From NCBI GenBank assembly GCA_900472785.1, contig UCJH01000059.1, positions 1 to 49,301 of the forward strand: a DNA stretch of 49,301 nucleotides. The letters run 5' to 3'. Source of the stretch: Hyphomicrobiales bacterium. GTDB lineage: Bacteria; Pseudomonadota; Alphaproteobacteria; Rhizobiales; Rhizobiaceae. The position numbers and the translations under genes are program-made. The notes beneath the pieces were generated by a model. That model searched no databases. It worked only from the letters and a program-made list of their open reading frames with translations, and was not told where the DNA came from. This document shows, piece after piece, positions 36,137-45,139 of the stretch (the stretch's first letter is position 1; each line of letters begins with the position of its first letter).

Positions 36137-37186
36137 TTGAATACGGCCATCATCGACAGGATCGGCGCGGCAGCGCTGAACGACGCCAAGGCGCCGATGG
36201 TGGACCCGTTCGGCCGCGCCGTCACCTATCTGCGTGTCTCCGTCACCGATCGCTGCGATTTCCGCTGCACCTATTGCATGGCGGAAAACATGACCTTTCT
36301 GCCGAAGAAGGATCTGCTGACGCTGGAGGAGCTGAACCGGCTCTGTTCCGCCTTTATCGGCAAGGGTGTGCGCAAGCTGCGCCTGACCGGCGGCGAGCCG
36401 CTCGTGCGCAAGAACGTCATGTTCCTGGTGCGCGAACTTGGGAAACACGTCCAATCCGGCGCACTCGAGGAACTGACGCTGACGACCAACGGCTCGCAGC
36501 TTGCCCGCCATGCGCCCGAGCTTGCCGATTGCGGCGTGCGGCGGATCAATGTGTCGCTCGACACGCTCGATCCGGAGAAATTCAAGGCGATCACCCGCTG
36601 GGGGGATCTGGGCAAAGTCATGGAGGGCATCGACGCGGCACAGGCCGCCGGCATCCACGTCAAGATCAATGCCGTGGCGCTCAAGGATTTCAACGACCGC
36701 GAAATCCCCGATATGTTGCGCTGGGCGCATGGCCGCGGCATGGACCTGACGCTGATCGAGACCATGCCGATGGGCGAAATCGACGAGGATCGCACCGACC
36801 ATTATATGCCGCTGAGCGAAATGCGCAGCCGGCTGGCGGACGAATTCACCTTGTCCGACATCGCCTATAAGACGGGCGGACCAGCACGGTATCTGACCGT
36901 TGCGGAAACCGGCGGGAGGCTGGGGCTGATTACGCCGATGACCCATAATTTCTGCGAAAGCTGCAACCGCGTGCGGCTCACCTGCACTGGTACGCTTTAT
37001 ATGTGCCTCGGCCAGAACGATGCCGCCGATCTGCGCACGCCGTTGCGAATTTCGGACGATGACGCCTATCTGTCGACCGTCATCGACGAGGCGATCTCGC
37101 GCAAGCCGAAGGGCCATGACTTCATCATCGACCGCACCCGCAACAAGCCGGCTGTTGCCCGCCACATGAGCGTCACCGGCGGCTGA
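36137..37186 (+). CDS. moaA: GTP 3',8-cyclase MoaA
   Basis: The 349-residue radical-SAM enzyme performs the first step of molybdenum cofactor synthesis with MoaC. The N-terminal cluster motif CDFRCTYCM (Cys40, Cys44, Cys47) and the C-terminal cluster region [14 protein letters not shown] are both complete, as is the SAM-binding [10 protein letters not shown]. The C-terminus ends SVTGG, matching the catalytic GG tail of MoaA. The start is a TTG at 36137 with GGGAG 7-8 bases upstream; the upstream ATG at 36074 has no such site. mobA and mobB lie 6 kb downstream. Confidence 0.95.
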   Translation: MNTAIIDRIGAAALNDAKAPMVDPFGRAVTYLRVSVTDRCDFRCTYCMAENMTFLPKKDLLTLEELNRLCSAFIGKGVRKLRLTGGEPLVRKNVMFLVRELGKHVQSGALEELTLTTNGSQLARHAPELADCGVRRINVSLDTLDPEKFKAITRWGDLGKVMEGIDAAQAAGIHVKINAVALKDFNDREIPDMLRWAHGRGMDLTLIETMPMGEIDEDRTDHYMPLSEMRSRLADEFTLSDIAYKTGGPARYLTVAETGGRLGLITPMTHNFCESCNRVRLTCTGTLYMCLGQNDAADLRTPLRISDDDAYLSTVIDEAISRKPKGHDFIIDRTRNKPAVARHMSVTGG

Positions 37187-37210
37187 CGGCAGATTTCTGG
37201 AGGCATGGTC

Positions 37211-37861
37211 TTGAAGCGCACGCTTCTCCTTCTCGCTGGCCTCTGCGTCGCGCATGCAGCTATCGCGCAATCCATCAATCCCGGCCAGAACCAGATGCGT
37301 CAGGCCGAGCGCTTCGTCCAGGCAGCCCTTGGCGAAGACTGCGAAATGAACAGCCGCACGGACATTCCGCTCAATTCGACCGAGCCTGAGGATGTCAGCC
37401 ATTTCGTCTACGACATTCAGTATCGCGCCTCCTACCAGTCCGCCGAAGAGCCGGACAAGCATGTCGCGCTCTACCAGATGTTCTGCGGAATGGGCGCGTA
37501 TAACCTGCAGCATGCCTTCCTGCTGCGCGATCCCGAAACCAGCCAGTTCCGTCTCGTTGCCTTTTCTCGACCGAAGCTCGGTCTCGACTATGCCGACGAA
37601 GAACAGAGCAAACTGAAGACGCCACCGAAGATCGACGGCTATTCCGCGACCCATATCCTCATCAACGCGACATTCGATCCGGCAACCCGTAGCGTCGCCA
37701 GCCATGGCCTGTGGCGCGGCATTGGCGATGCCTGGGACAGCGGCGCATGGATCTTCTCGGATCTCGATTTCTTGCTGTCCCGATATGAGGTCGATCCGAC
37801 TTTCGACGGCGCTGCGGAATCGGGAGACCGGAAAAGCTACGTCATCTATCCGCCGGAATAA
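37211..37861 (+). CDS. Secreted protein, DUF1176-like
   Basis: The 216-residue protein has a signal peptide (KRTLLLLAGLCVAHAAIAQ, cleavage near 20). The mature part has the pattern FCGMGAYNLQHAFLLRD and near the end SHGLWRGIGDAWDSGAWIF, then YEVDPTFDG, which resembles DUF1176-type periplasmic proteins. Function is unknown. The best start is a TTG at 37211, 7 bases after GGAGG; the ATG at 37205 sits only 2 bases after that site. It follows moaA by 24 bp and may be co-transcribed. Confidence 0.75.
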   Translation: MKRTLLLLAGLCVAHAAIAQSINPGQNQMRQAERFVQAALGEDCEMNSRTDIPLNSTEPEDVSHFVYDIQYRASYQSAEEPDKHVALYQMFCGMGAYNLQHAFLLRDPETSQFRLVAFSRPKLGLDYADEEQSKLKTPPKIDGYSATHILINATFDPATRSVASHGLWRGIGDAWDSGAWIFSDLDFLLSRYEVDPTFDGAAESGDRKSYVIYPPE

Positions 37862-37890
37862 GCGCCGTGCCCTCGGACATGTCCGGAACG

Positions 37891-37926
37891 AAAAAACCCG
37901 CCTCCGTTTCCGGATGCGGGTTTTTT
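37891..37926. terminator. Bidirectional Rho-independent terminator before chemoreceptor gene
   Basis: AAAAAACCCGC and GCGGGTTTTTT frame an inner TCCG/CGGA stem. The hairpin has A/T runs on both sides and serves the convergent secreted-protein and chemoreceptor genes. Confidence 0.93.
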
Positions 37927-37942
37927 GCAGAAGTACGATCGA

Positions 37943-40498
37943 TCAGGCGGCGTAGCCGCGGCCGTAGGCGTTGCGGTTGTCATAAGCTTGCGTCGAACGG
38001 CTGGTGCCGGTCTTGAAGCGCTCGATCTTCTCGTTGAGAATATCGACCTGCCGGCGCAGCCCATGGATTTCGGCTGTGTTCTCCTCGACCATGGCGGCGT
38101 TCTGCTGGGTGATCAGCTCGACTTCCCGCACCGCCTGGTTCACTTCATTGAGCCCACGATACTGGTCGGCTGCAGCCGATTCGATGTTGCTGACCAGCTG
38201 GTGGATCGTCGAGATGTGATCATTGATGACAGTCAGCGCCGTGCCGGTTTCCTGCACCAGCTCCACGCCGCTGCGGACCTGCGCCGAACTTTCGGAGATC
38301 AGCCCCTTGATTTCGCGGGCAGCCCCGGCGCAACGCTGCGCCAGTTCGCGCACTTCCTGTGCCACCACCGCAAAGCCGCGACCCGCCTCGCCGGCACGCG
38401 CTGCCTCGACGCCGGCATTCAGCGCCAGAAGGTTGGTCTGGAACGCAATTTCGTCGATAACGCTGATGATCGTCGAAATCTTGTCGGATGATTTGTTGAT
38501 CGCGGCCATGGCATCGATCGCCTTCGAGACGACCTGTCCGGAATGCTTGGCATAGCTGTGGGTTTCATCGACGGAAACCGTGGTCTTGCGGGCACTCTCG
38601 GCTGTCGAGCGGACGATATCCGTCAACTGGCCAAGGGCGCGGGAGCTCTGTTCCAGTGCTGCCGCCTGCTGCTCGGTCCGGCGCGCCAGATCGTCGGCTG
38701 ACGAAGCCAGGTTACCCGTGCCGCCGGTGATCTCGTCCGTCACTGTGCGCACGTCGATAAGCGTGGCGCGGAGCGCATCTACCGCGTTGTTGTAGGTGCG
38801 GGCCATGACGACATAGTCCGCCGACAGGTCTTCGGCCATGCTCTCTTCCAGGTTGCCGTCGGCAAGCTTGGCAAGAACGTCGGAGAGCGCGTTGAGGGCC
38901 TCCATCTGGTCGGCTTCGATGCGGGCACGCTCGCGGCTGCGGCGGGCCTCTTCCTCGGCCGACAGGGTTCGCGCGGCTTCCGCCTCGCGCTCCAGCCGAA
39001 CGTTTTCGACGGCATTGTCGCGGAAGACGGCAACCGAGCGCACCATGTCGCCGATTTCATCGCCGCGGTTGCGGCCTTCGATGGCGACGTCAAGGTCGCC
39101 CTTCGCCAGTCGCGTCATGGTTTCGGTGACGCGCTTCAGCGGGCCGCGCAATGTTTCGATCAGCATCAGGCCCCCGACAATCGCGAGCAAGGTGCCGGCG
39201 ACCATGGCGATGATCGACACATCCGCCGAGCGCTGGCTGTCCTGCTTGCCGACTTCCTGGGCACGACTGACGAAGTTTTCGAGCGTCTGGCTGGCATCGG
39301 CCACCAGTGTCGTGACCTCCGCCTTTGCGGCCAGCCAGCGGGCGCCGACATCGATCAACTGAGCGGTGCCGCTGTCGATCTGTTCCAGCGATGGCGTCAG
39401 CTTGCCGAGCAAATCGCGCAGGGCGGCATTCTTGCCGCCGGTTTCAGAAAGTTTGGTGGCCGTCGCACGGACGGCCGTGATGTCGGCAATGACCGCAGCG
39501 CGGCTTTCGGCGTCCAGCTTGCGGTGCAGTTCGCTGATGTGCAGGCGGGTAGCGTCGAGCCCCTTGAAGGTCTCGTCCATCAGCGCGATCAGGCTCTTCA
39601 GCAGCGAAATTTCACCGTCCATGCCGACGAAGCGTTTGGCGGCCGTATCGGAGTTCTTGGCCGCTTCCTTGGCGAAATCGGCCTCATACTTGGAGAATTT
39701 GCTGATGACCGGAACGAGCTGCGTCTTCTTCACATCGATTGCGTCCGATGAGGCGATAATCGCGGCGATCTTTTCGGCATCGGCCCGCACGATGGCGATC
39801 TGCTTCTGGACCTTGTCGGAGGCAATGGCTTCAGCCTCGGCGATCTGCTTCATCAGGTGCGGCAGGAATTTTTTGGCAGCGTCGATCTTGGCATCGGGGG
39901 CGACGGCCATGGTCACGGGAAGCCGGAACTTCTTGATGCGCTCGGCCAGCCCCTGATAGGCGGCGGCATCGAACAGCAAGGCCTTGGCAAAGGATTCCTT
40001 TTCGCCCGCTTCCTTGCGCAGCACGTCGATCTGCTTGTAGGCAGCCTTGCCCTGATCGGTCATTTCCGTCAGCGCGGCGGAAAGCGTGGTCGTGACGGCA
40101 GCGCGCTCGGTCTCGATCGACCAGAGCTTTTCGGAACCGCTGCGCATCGCATCGCCAAGCGTCATGACCGAAGCGATCTCGCTCTTGTCAGCCTCGGTCG
40201 GCAACAGATCGTTGAGAATGCGTATCCCTGTCTCCTGCTCGCCGATCCGGCCTGCCAGCGCCTGTCGTGCCTCTTCGGTCGGATTGTCGGTAAAACTCTG
40301 CACTGCGCTGCGCAGCGCCTGGAAATCGGAAAGATTGCTGATGGTCTCGCGCGTAACGGTCATATGGCCGTTGAGGGTGCTCGCGGTAAAATAGCCGACG
40401 AGGCCGATGCCGGCGATCAGCGCGACAAGCGGCACGACGAACAAAAGAACCTTGGTAACGATGCGAAGACGCTGCAGCGAACGATCGATCAGGGACAT
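37943..40498 (-). CDS. Methyl-accepting chemotaxis protein
   Basis: The 851-residue chemoreceptor has an N-terminal membrane helix (about 17-38), a large helical periplasmic domain (about 40-430) rich in Ala/Lys heptads, and a second membrane helix near 440-455. A HAMP segment follows (LIETLRGPLKRVTETMTRLA onward), then a second HAMP-like stretch near 560-610 and the signalling domain. The hairpin tip IDEIAFQTNLLALNAGVEAARAG carries the conserved core, quoted by key part FQTNLLALNAGVEAA. No NWETF-type CheR tether is seen at the C-terminus. GGAG is 7 bases before the ATG at 40498. Ligand is unknown. Confidence 0.93.
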   Translation of the reverse strand: MSLIDRSLQRLRIVTKVLLFVVPLVALIAGIGLVGYFTASTLNGHMTVTRETISNLSDFQALRSAVQSFTDNPTEEARQALAGRIGEQETGIRILNDLLPTEADKSEIASVMTLGDAMRSGSEKLWSIETERAAVTTTLSAALTEMTDQGKAAYKQIDVLRKEAGEKESFAKALLFDAAAYQGLAERIKKFRLPVTMAVAPDAKIDAAKKFLPHLMKQIAEAEAIASDKVQKQIAIVRADAEKIAAIIASSDAIDVKKTQLVPVISKFSKYEADFAKEAAKNSDTAAKRFVGMDGEISLLKSLIALMDETFKGLDATRLHISELHRKLDAESRAAVIADITAVRATATKLSETGGKNAALRDLLGKLTPSLEQIDSGTAQLIDVGARWLAAKAEVTTLVADASQTLENFVSRAQEVGKQDSQRSADVSIIAMVAGTLLAIVGGLMLIETLRGPLKRVTETMTRLAKGDLDVAIEGRNRGDEIGDMVRSVAVFRDNAVENVRLEREAEAARTLSAEEEARRSRERARIEADQMEALNALSDVLAKLADGNLEESMAEDLSADYVVMARTYNNAVDALRATLIDVRTVTDEITGGTGNLASSADDLARRTEQQAAALEQSSRALGQLTDIVRSTAESARKTTVSVDETHSYAKHSGQVVSKAIDAMAAINKSSDKISTIISVIDEIAFQTNLLALNAGVEAARAGEAGRGFAVVAQEVRELAQRCAGAAREIKGLISESSAQVRSGVELVQETGTALTVINDHISTIHQLVSNIESAAADQYRGLNEVNQAVREVELITQQNAAMVEENTAEIHGLRRQVDILNEKIERFKTGTSRSTQAYDNRNAYGRGYAA

Positions 40499-40949
40499 TC
40501 CGGACTCCAGATGTTGAGCAAATCGGACATTCCCGCAGAGCTGCATTCTTCATCGAAGAGCCCATATGCCGCATTTCAATATTCATGTCGGCATATTCCG
40601 ATTGACCCATGGGAAGTGGCCTTCCTTTACGTCAACCATCATTCGCATCATGCGAAAGGACAGCGGAATGATCGAACGATAGGCAGCGAAACTTAATATT
40701 CCGCCAATTAATACCGGACTTTACGATAATATGCCTAGACTGCGAATAATCATATTAATGCATTCGAATAGAGTGAAATCCCGATCTTGTCGCCCGGCAC
40801 GCAACACTGCGCCGCAGACAGGATAGACGTTGCATAAAATCGCATCTGATGCTTTACAATCGGGCAAATCAACGCCTTCATGCCCCTCCTTCTGCCTTTT
40901 TGGCAGGCACAACCGGGCCTTAAACCGCCCCGGCGGATCAGGACAAAAA
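40499..40949. other. 451-bp AT-rich divergent intergenic region with dyads
   Basis: Promoters of the chemoreceptor gene and of the DMT transporter gene should lie here. Two clear dyads are seen: ATATGCCG (40564-40571) with CGGCATAT (40589-40596), and TTCGCAT-C-ATGCGAA (40642-40656). The centre (40690-40780) is rich in A and T with several imperfect repeats of TTAAT/ATTAA. No gene or structured RNA is recognised. Confidence 0.45.
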
Positions 40950-41858
40950 ATGCAATCTTCCGCCAATCTGCGCGGCGCGATTTTCATGTGCCTCGCCATG
41001 GCCGGCTTTACCTGCAACGACGCACTGGTCAAATCGGTAACAGGCGAGATGAATGTCGGCCAGATCATGCTGGTGCGCGGTTTTCTCACGTCCCTGCTGG
41101 TGCTGGCGCTCGCCTGGCATTTTAGAGCAATGCGCTCGATCAGCCTGCTGCGAACGCCGGCTGTCGCCCTTCGCATCATCGCAGAGGTCGGCGCTTCGAT
41201 CACCTATATCAGCGCACTCGGGCAAATACCTTTGGCCAACGCCTCGGCCATCCTCCAGGCACTGCCGCTGGCCGTGACGCTCGGCGCGGCTCTGTTTCTG
41301 TCCGAGCCGGTCGGCTGGCGGCGCTGGCTTGCGATCCTCATCGGTTTTCTCGGCGTGCTGATCGTGCTCAGGCCCGGCCCGGAGGGTTTTACCGTCGCGG
41401 CGCTGAACGTCGTCGCCTCGGTGTTCTGCGCCGCCATGCGCGATCTTTGCACGCGGCGTATCGATCCAACCGTGCCGTCGCTGTTCATTTCCGTCATCAC
41501 TGCCGTGGTCATCACGCTGACCGGCGCTGTCATGATCATTCCCCTTGGCGGCTGGCAGCCGATGAGCGCGGTCTCCTTCACCCATCTGGCTGCCGCCAGC
41601 CTGTTGCTGTTGGTCGGCTACCAGTGCATCGTTCTTGCGATGCGCAATGGTGAAATCGCCATTATCGCGCCTTTCCGTTATACCAGCCTGATCTGGTCGA
41701 TCGGCATCGGCGTGCTGTTCTTCGCCGAAAAGCCGGATATCTGGATGATCGCGGGCATTCTGGTTATCGTCGGTTCTGGCCTTTATACGTTCGCCCGCGA
41801 AAACAAGCGGCGCGCCGAAGCTGTCGCCCAGCGATCAGTACCCGAATCGCCGAAATGA
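40950..41858 (+). CDS. DMT-superfamily (EamA) transporter
   Basis: The 302-residue protein has ten predicted membrane helices in two EamA repeats (about 1-140 and 150-290). The EamA-type segment LANASAILQALPLAVTLGAALFL ends the first repeat. It is likely an inner-membrane exporter of metabolites. The start ATG at 40950 follows AGGACAAAAA; the frame extends 40 codons upstream without membrane character. An MFS gene follows after 13 bp, and mobA-mobB after that, so all four may be one transcript. Confidence 0.9.
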   Translation: MQSSANLRGAIFMCLAMAGFTCNDALVKSVTGEMNVGQIMLVRGFLTSLLVLALAWHFRAMRSISLLRTPAVALRIIAEVGASITYISALGQIPLANASAILQALPLAVTLGAALFLSEPVGWRRWLAILIGFLGVLIVLRPGPEGFTVAALNVVASVFCAAMRDLCTRRIDPTVPSLFISVITAVVITLTGAVMIIPLGGWQPMSAVSFTHLAAASLLLLVGYQCIVLAMRNGEIAIIAPFRYTSLIWSIGIGVLFFAEKPDIWMIAGILVIVGSGLYTFARENKRRAEAVAQRSVPESPK

Positions 41859-41871
41859 GATTGGCCCACGC

Positions 41872-43098
41872 ATGACCCGAACACGCTTTCTCGACCGAAC
41901 GACACCGCCACACATCGTGACGCTGGTGCTGATCGCGGGTCTCAGCGCGCTCAATATGAACATGTTCCTGCCCGCCCTGCCCGCCATGGCGGAGGATTTC
42001 GGAACCGGCTATGCAACGATCCAGATCGCCATATCCGGCTATCTCGCCGGCACGGGCGTCCTGCAGCTGATCATCGGGCCGTTATCGGACCGTTTTGGCC
42101 GTCGGCCGATTCTTTTGTCGGGGATCGGCCTCTTTCTTCTGGCGACGATCGTCTGCATCGCGGCCACCTCCATAGAGGTCTTTCTTCTCGGACGCATATT
42201 GCAAACTACCCTGATCGCCGGCTTCGTGCTGTCGCGCGCCATCGTCCGCGACATGGTGCCCATGGAAGAAGCCGCTTCGATGATCGGCTACGTCACCATG
42301 GGCATGAGCGTCGTGCCGATGATCGGCCCCATTCTGGGCGGCGTGCTGAGCGACCTGTTCGGCTGGCAGGCCAATTTCGTCGCCATCCTCGTCTTCGGCC
42401 TTGTGGTCATGGGCGTCGTCTGGCTCGATCTGCGGGAAACCAACGACAACCGTTCATCAAGCTTTTCGGCGCAATTCAGGGCTTATCCGGAATTGCTCTC
42501 CTCCGGCACCTTCTGGGGCTATACGCTGACCTCGACTTTCGCATCCGGCGTCTTCTTCGCCTTTCTTGGTGGCGCGCCATTCGTCGGCAGCACGCTGCTC
42601 GGTTTGTCGCCGACGGCGCTCGGCCTCTACTTCTGCTTCATCGCCTTCGGTTACATGGTGGGCAACTTCCTGTCGGGACGCTACGCCCGGCGGATCGGCA
42701 CGGGCACGATGATGCTCGTCGGCGGGTTCATCGGCCTTGGAGGCATATTCCTGACCGGCGTCCTGTTCCTGGGCGGATTGGAAAGTGCGCTTGCCTTTTT
42801 CACGCCGATGTTCTTCGTCGGCGTCGGCAACGGCGTCAGCCTGCCAAGCGCCAATGCCGGCCTCGTCTCCGTCCGCCCGCATCTGGCAGGCTCCGCATCC
42901 GGCCTTGGCGGTGCCATGACCATCGGCGGCGGCGCCTTCATGTCCGCGCTTGCCGGCGCCGTGCTCACCCGTGAGACCGGAATCTACCCGCTTCTCGCCG
43001 TCATGTCCGCGGCGAGCCTGGCGGCCATCGTTTCGACGCTGTCGATCATCGGTGCGGATCGCCGTCTGCGGACAAGACTGGCAGAGCAAGAGGGATGA
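41872..43098 (+). CDS. MFS drug-resistance transporter, Bcr/CflA family
   Basis: The 408-residue protein has twelve hydrophobic helices. The loop 2-3 motif GPLSDRFGRRPILL (about 62-75) and the helix 5 motif GPILGGVLSDLFGW mark a 12-helix proton antiporter of the Bcr/CflA type. It may export an antibiotic or sulfonamide-like molecule, or a cell metabolite. It lies 13 bp after the DMT gene, and its stop overlaps the mobA start by ATGA. A good Shine-Dalgarno site is not visible. Confidence 0.9.
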   Translation: MTRTRFLDRTTPPHIVTLVLIAGLSALNMNMFLPALPAMAEDFGTGYATIQIAISGYLAGTGVLQLIIGPLSDRFGRRPILLSGIGLFLLATIVCIAATSIEVFLLGRILQTTLIAGFVLSRAIVRDMVPMEEAASMIGYVTMGMSVVPMIGPILGGVLSDLFGWQANFVAILVFGLVVMGVVWLDLRETNDNRSSSFSAQFRAYPELLSSGTFWGYTLTSTFASGVFFAFLGGAPFVGSTLLGLSPTALGLYFCFIAFGYMVGNFLSGRYARRIGTGTMMLVGGFIGLGGIFLTGVLFLGGLESALAFFTPMFFVGVGNGVSLPSANAGLVSVRPHLAGSASGLGGAMTIGGGAFMSALAGAVLTRETGIYPLLAVMSAASLAAIVSTLSIIGADRRLRTRLAEQEG

Positions 43099-43754
43099 CG
43101 GATCGTGCGATGCCACCGTTGACAAGCCTTCCCGCCGTGATCATCGCCGGTGGTCTGTCCTCGCGCATGGGACGGGATAAATCGGCGCTTCCGCTGGGCT
43201 CGCTGTCCATGATCGAGCGCATCGTCGAGCGCCTTCGGCCCCAGGTTTCCCATATCGACGTCAACACCAATGCCGTGCCCCCACCATTCCTTCCCCAGGA
43301 CGTGACAGCATTCCCCGATACCGTCAGCGGCCATCTCGGACCGCTTGCGGGCGTGCTCTCGGCTTTGCGCCATACGCATGATCATTACCCGGACATGCCG
43401 GCCGTCATCACGGTTCCCACCGATACGCCGTTCTTCCCGAAAGATCTGGTTTCGCGTCTTGCCGCAGCCAGAATGCGCCCCGACGACATCGCCATCGCCC
43501 ATACAAACGGCACCATGCATCCGATTTTCGGCCTCTGGCCGGTTGCCATTGCCGACGATCTCGAAAGCTGGCTTCTCTCGGACGACAAGCGCCGGGTGCG
43601 CAGCTTCATCGCCCGTTATCCGATGGTGGCGGTGGAATTTCCCATGATCGAGACGACGGCGGGGCCGTTCGACCTTTTCTACAACATCAACACGCCCGCG
43701 GACCATGTCGAGGCCGAACGCTGGCTCGCCCTGCTGGAGGCCGAAGAACGATGA
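43095..43754 (+). CDS. mobA: Molybdenum cofactor guanylyltransferase MobA
   Basis: The 219-residue nucleotidyltransferase joins GMP to molybdopterin to form the MGD cofactor. The N-terminal signature IIAGGLSSRMGRDKSALPLG is clear, as are VPTDTPFFP (metal-binding Asp) and the later FFYNINTP-like NINTPAD block. Length is normal. The ATG overlaps the MFS gene stop (ATGA), and mobB overlaps its own stop in the same way, so translation is coupled along the run. Confidence 0.94.
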   Translation: MTDRAMPPLTSLPAVIIAGGLSSRMGRDKSALPLGSLSMIERIVERLRPQVSHIDVNTNAVPPPFLPQDVTAFPDTVSGHLGPLAGVLSALRHTHDHYPDMPAVITVPTDTPFFPKDLVSRLAAARMRPDDIAIAHTNGTMHPIFGLWPVAIADDLESWLLSDDKRRVRSFIARYPMVAVEFPMIETTAGPFDLFYNINTPADHVEAERWLALLEAEER

Positions 43755-44281
43755 CCGAGCCAAAAATATTCGGCATTGCCGGCTGGAAGAATTCGGGCAA
43801 GACCGGGCTTGCCGTCCGGCTGGTCACGGAATTGACGCGTCGCGGCTACCGCGTCTCGACCATCAAACATGCCCACCATGACTTCGACATCGACAAGGTG
43901 GGAGCCGACAGTTTCCGCCACCGCGAGGCCGGAGCGCATGAGGTGACCATCGTCTCGGGCACACGTTATGCCATCATGCACGAGCTGCGCGGCGCCGCAG
44001 AGCCGAGTTTCCAGGAAATCCTTGGCCGGCTGGCCCCTTGCGATCTGGTGCTGATCGAAGGCTACAAGCGAGAGCCGATCCCCAAGATCGAAGCCCGCAG
44101 ACTGGAGGCGAAGAACCGCGAACCGCTGGCGCCGACCGATCCGCATATTCGGGCGATCGCTGCCGACCACATGGTGACCGATAGCGATCTGACGCTTTTC
44201 GACCTCGACGACACCGTTGCCATCGCCGATTTCGTGGAAAAGGTCACGGGGCTTTCAAAGCCTGCCGCATCGATTGCCTGA
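43751..44281 (+). CDS. mobB: Molybdopterin-guanine dinucleotide biosynthesis adaptor MobB
   Basis: The 176-residue P-loop protein has the Walker A GWKNSGKTGLA (about 11-21), STIKHAHHDFDIDK, and LVLIEGYKREPIPKIE typical of MobB. It binds GTP and assists MobA. The start overlaps the mobA stop by ATGA. It ends 8 bp before the stop of the convergent deacetylase gene. Confidence 0.94.
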   Translation: MTEPKIFGIAGWKNSGKTGLAVRLVTELTRRGYRVSTIKHAHHDFDIDKVGADSFRHREAGAHEVTIVSGTRYAIMHELRGAAEPSFQEILGRLAPCDLVLIEGYKREPIPKIEARRLEAKNREPLAPTDPHIRAIAADHMVTDSDLTLFDLDDTVAIADFVEKVTGLSKPAASIA

Positions 44282-44289
44282 TATCGGGA

Positions 44290-45035
44290 TCAGTTGGTGG
44301 TCGCGTCGCTGCCGTTTTCGGTCGCATCGTCAAGACGCACGAAAGCATAGCCCCTCGCCTTCAGATCAAGAATGCCGCGCGCCACGCCGGCGCCGGCCGA
44401 ATGTGTCGGCTGATTGATATGTGCGATGATCACATCGCCGTCCCGAGCCGCGGCGATGCGCTTTTCCGAGACGGCGGCACCCAGCAGCGAACCGCCGTCG
44501 CCGTTCACTGAGTAGCCTGCCACGCGATACCCCATACCGCGCAGCAAGGCGATCGAGGACAGGCTGTATTTCGCGGTTGCGCCGCGGAACCAGTGCGGCT
44601 GGGTGGCGCCTTGCGCCGTGATTGCCTCCCCCCCCTCTCGACTTCCCGAATGACGGCATCGGCGCTGCCGGCCGCCTTGATGCCGTAGACGGATACAGTC
44701 TGATCGACCGCCGGAACATGCATGGCGCCGTGATTCTCGATCTCGAAAAGATCCGGATGCGCCCGCAGAACGGCAAAGGCTTCAGCATTGCGACGCAGCC
44801 AGCGCGCGGTGACGAAAATTGTCGCCGGGATGCGGTTGTCGACGAGAGTCGAGAGGATACGCTTGTCCGTCAAACCGCTGCACGCATCAAACGTCAAAGC
44901 CACGCGCGGAACCACAGGCCCGTTTCCGGGGGCTTGCCTGTCGAGTTTCAGGGTCGGCTCGACCAGGCGGATAGCGGCGCTCGACGACGTTGCACCGGTC
45001 AGAACAAGCATCAGCGCACTGAACAATATCTTCAT
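44290..45035 (-). pseudogene. Polysaccharide deacetylase gene with frameshift in a G8 run
   Basis: Two frames make one protein. The first (from 45035) has a signal peptide and a NodB-fold start: ALTFDACSG (metal/catalytic Asp region) and ENHGAMHVP (His ligands). It stays in frame until EVERGG. The second frame resumes with AITAQGATQPHWFRG and continues to RGMGYRVAGYSVNGDGG and HINQPTHSAGAG, ending at 44290. The shift lies in eight consecutive C at 44628-44635 (G on the coding strand); one more G, or two fewer, restores the frame. As it stands the first frame ends at 44505. This is a sequencing or assembly indel, a real inactivation, or a slippage switch. If intact, about 248 residues, secreted. 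Confidence 0.8.
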
Positions 45036-45079
45036 GACAGCCTGTATTTCTTCTCCGCTGCGGGAGACTTAACGAAGAA

Positions 45080-45105
45080 CGGCCCGACGCTTTCGCGACG
45101 GGCCG
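45080..45105 (-). terminator. Weak hairpin after the OmpA-family gene
   Basis: CGGCCCGTCGC pairs with GCGTCGGGCCG with one mismatch around a GAAA loop; on the minus strand it is followed by TTCTTCGTT. It lies 35 bases after the OmpA-family stop and is a likely but not strong terminator. Confidence 0.6.
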
Positions 45106-45139
45106 GGGAGAGTGCATCGATCCGTAGACCGAAAGATGT

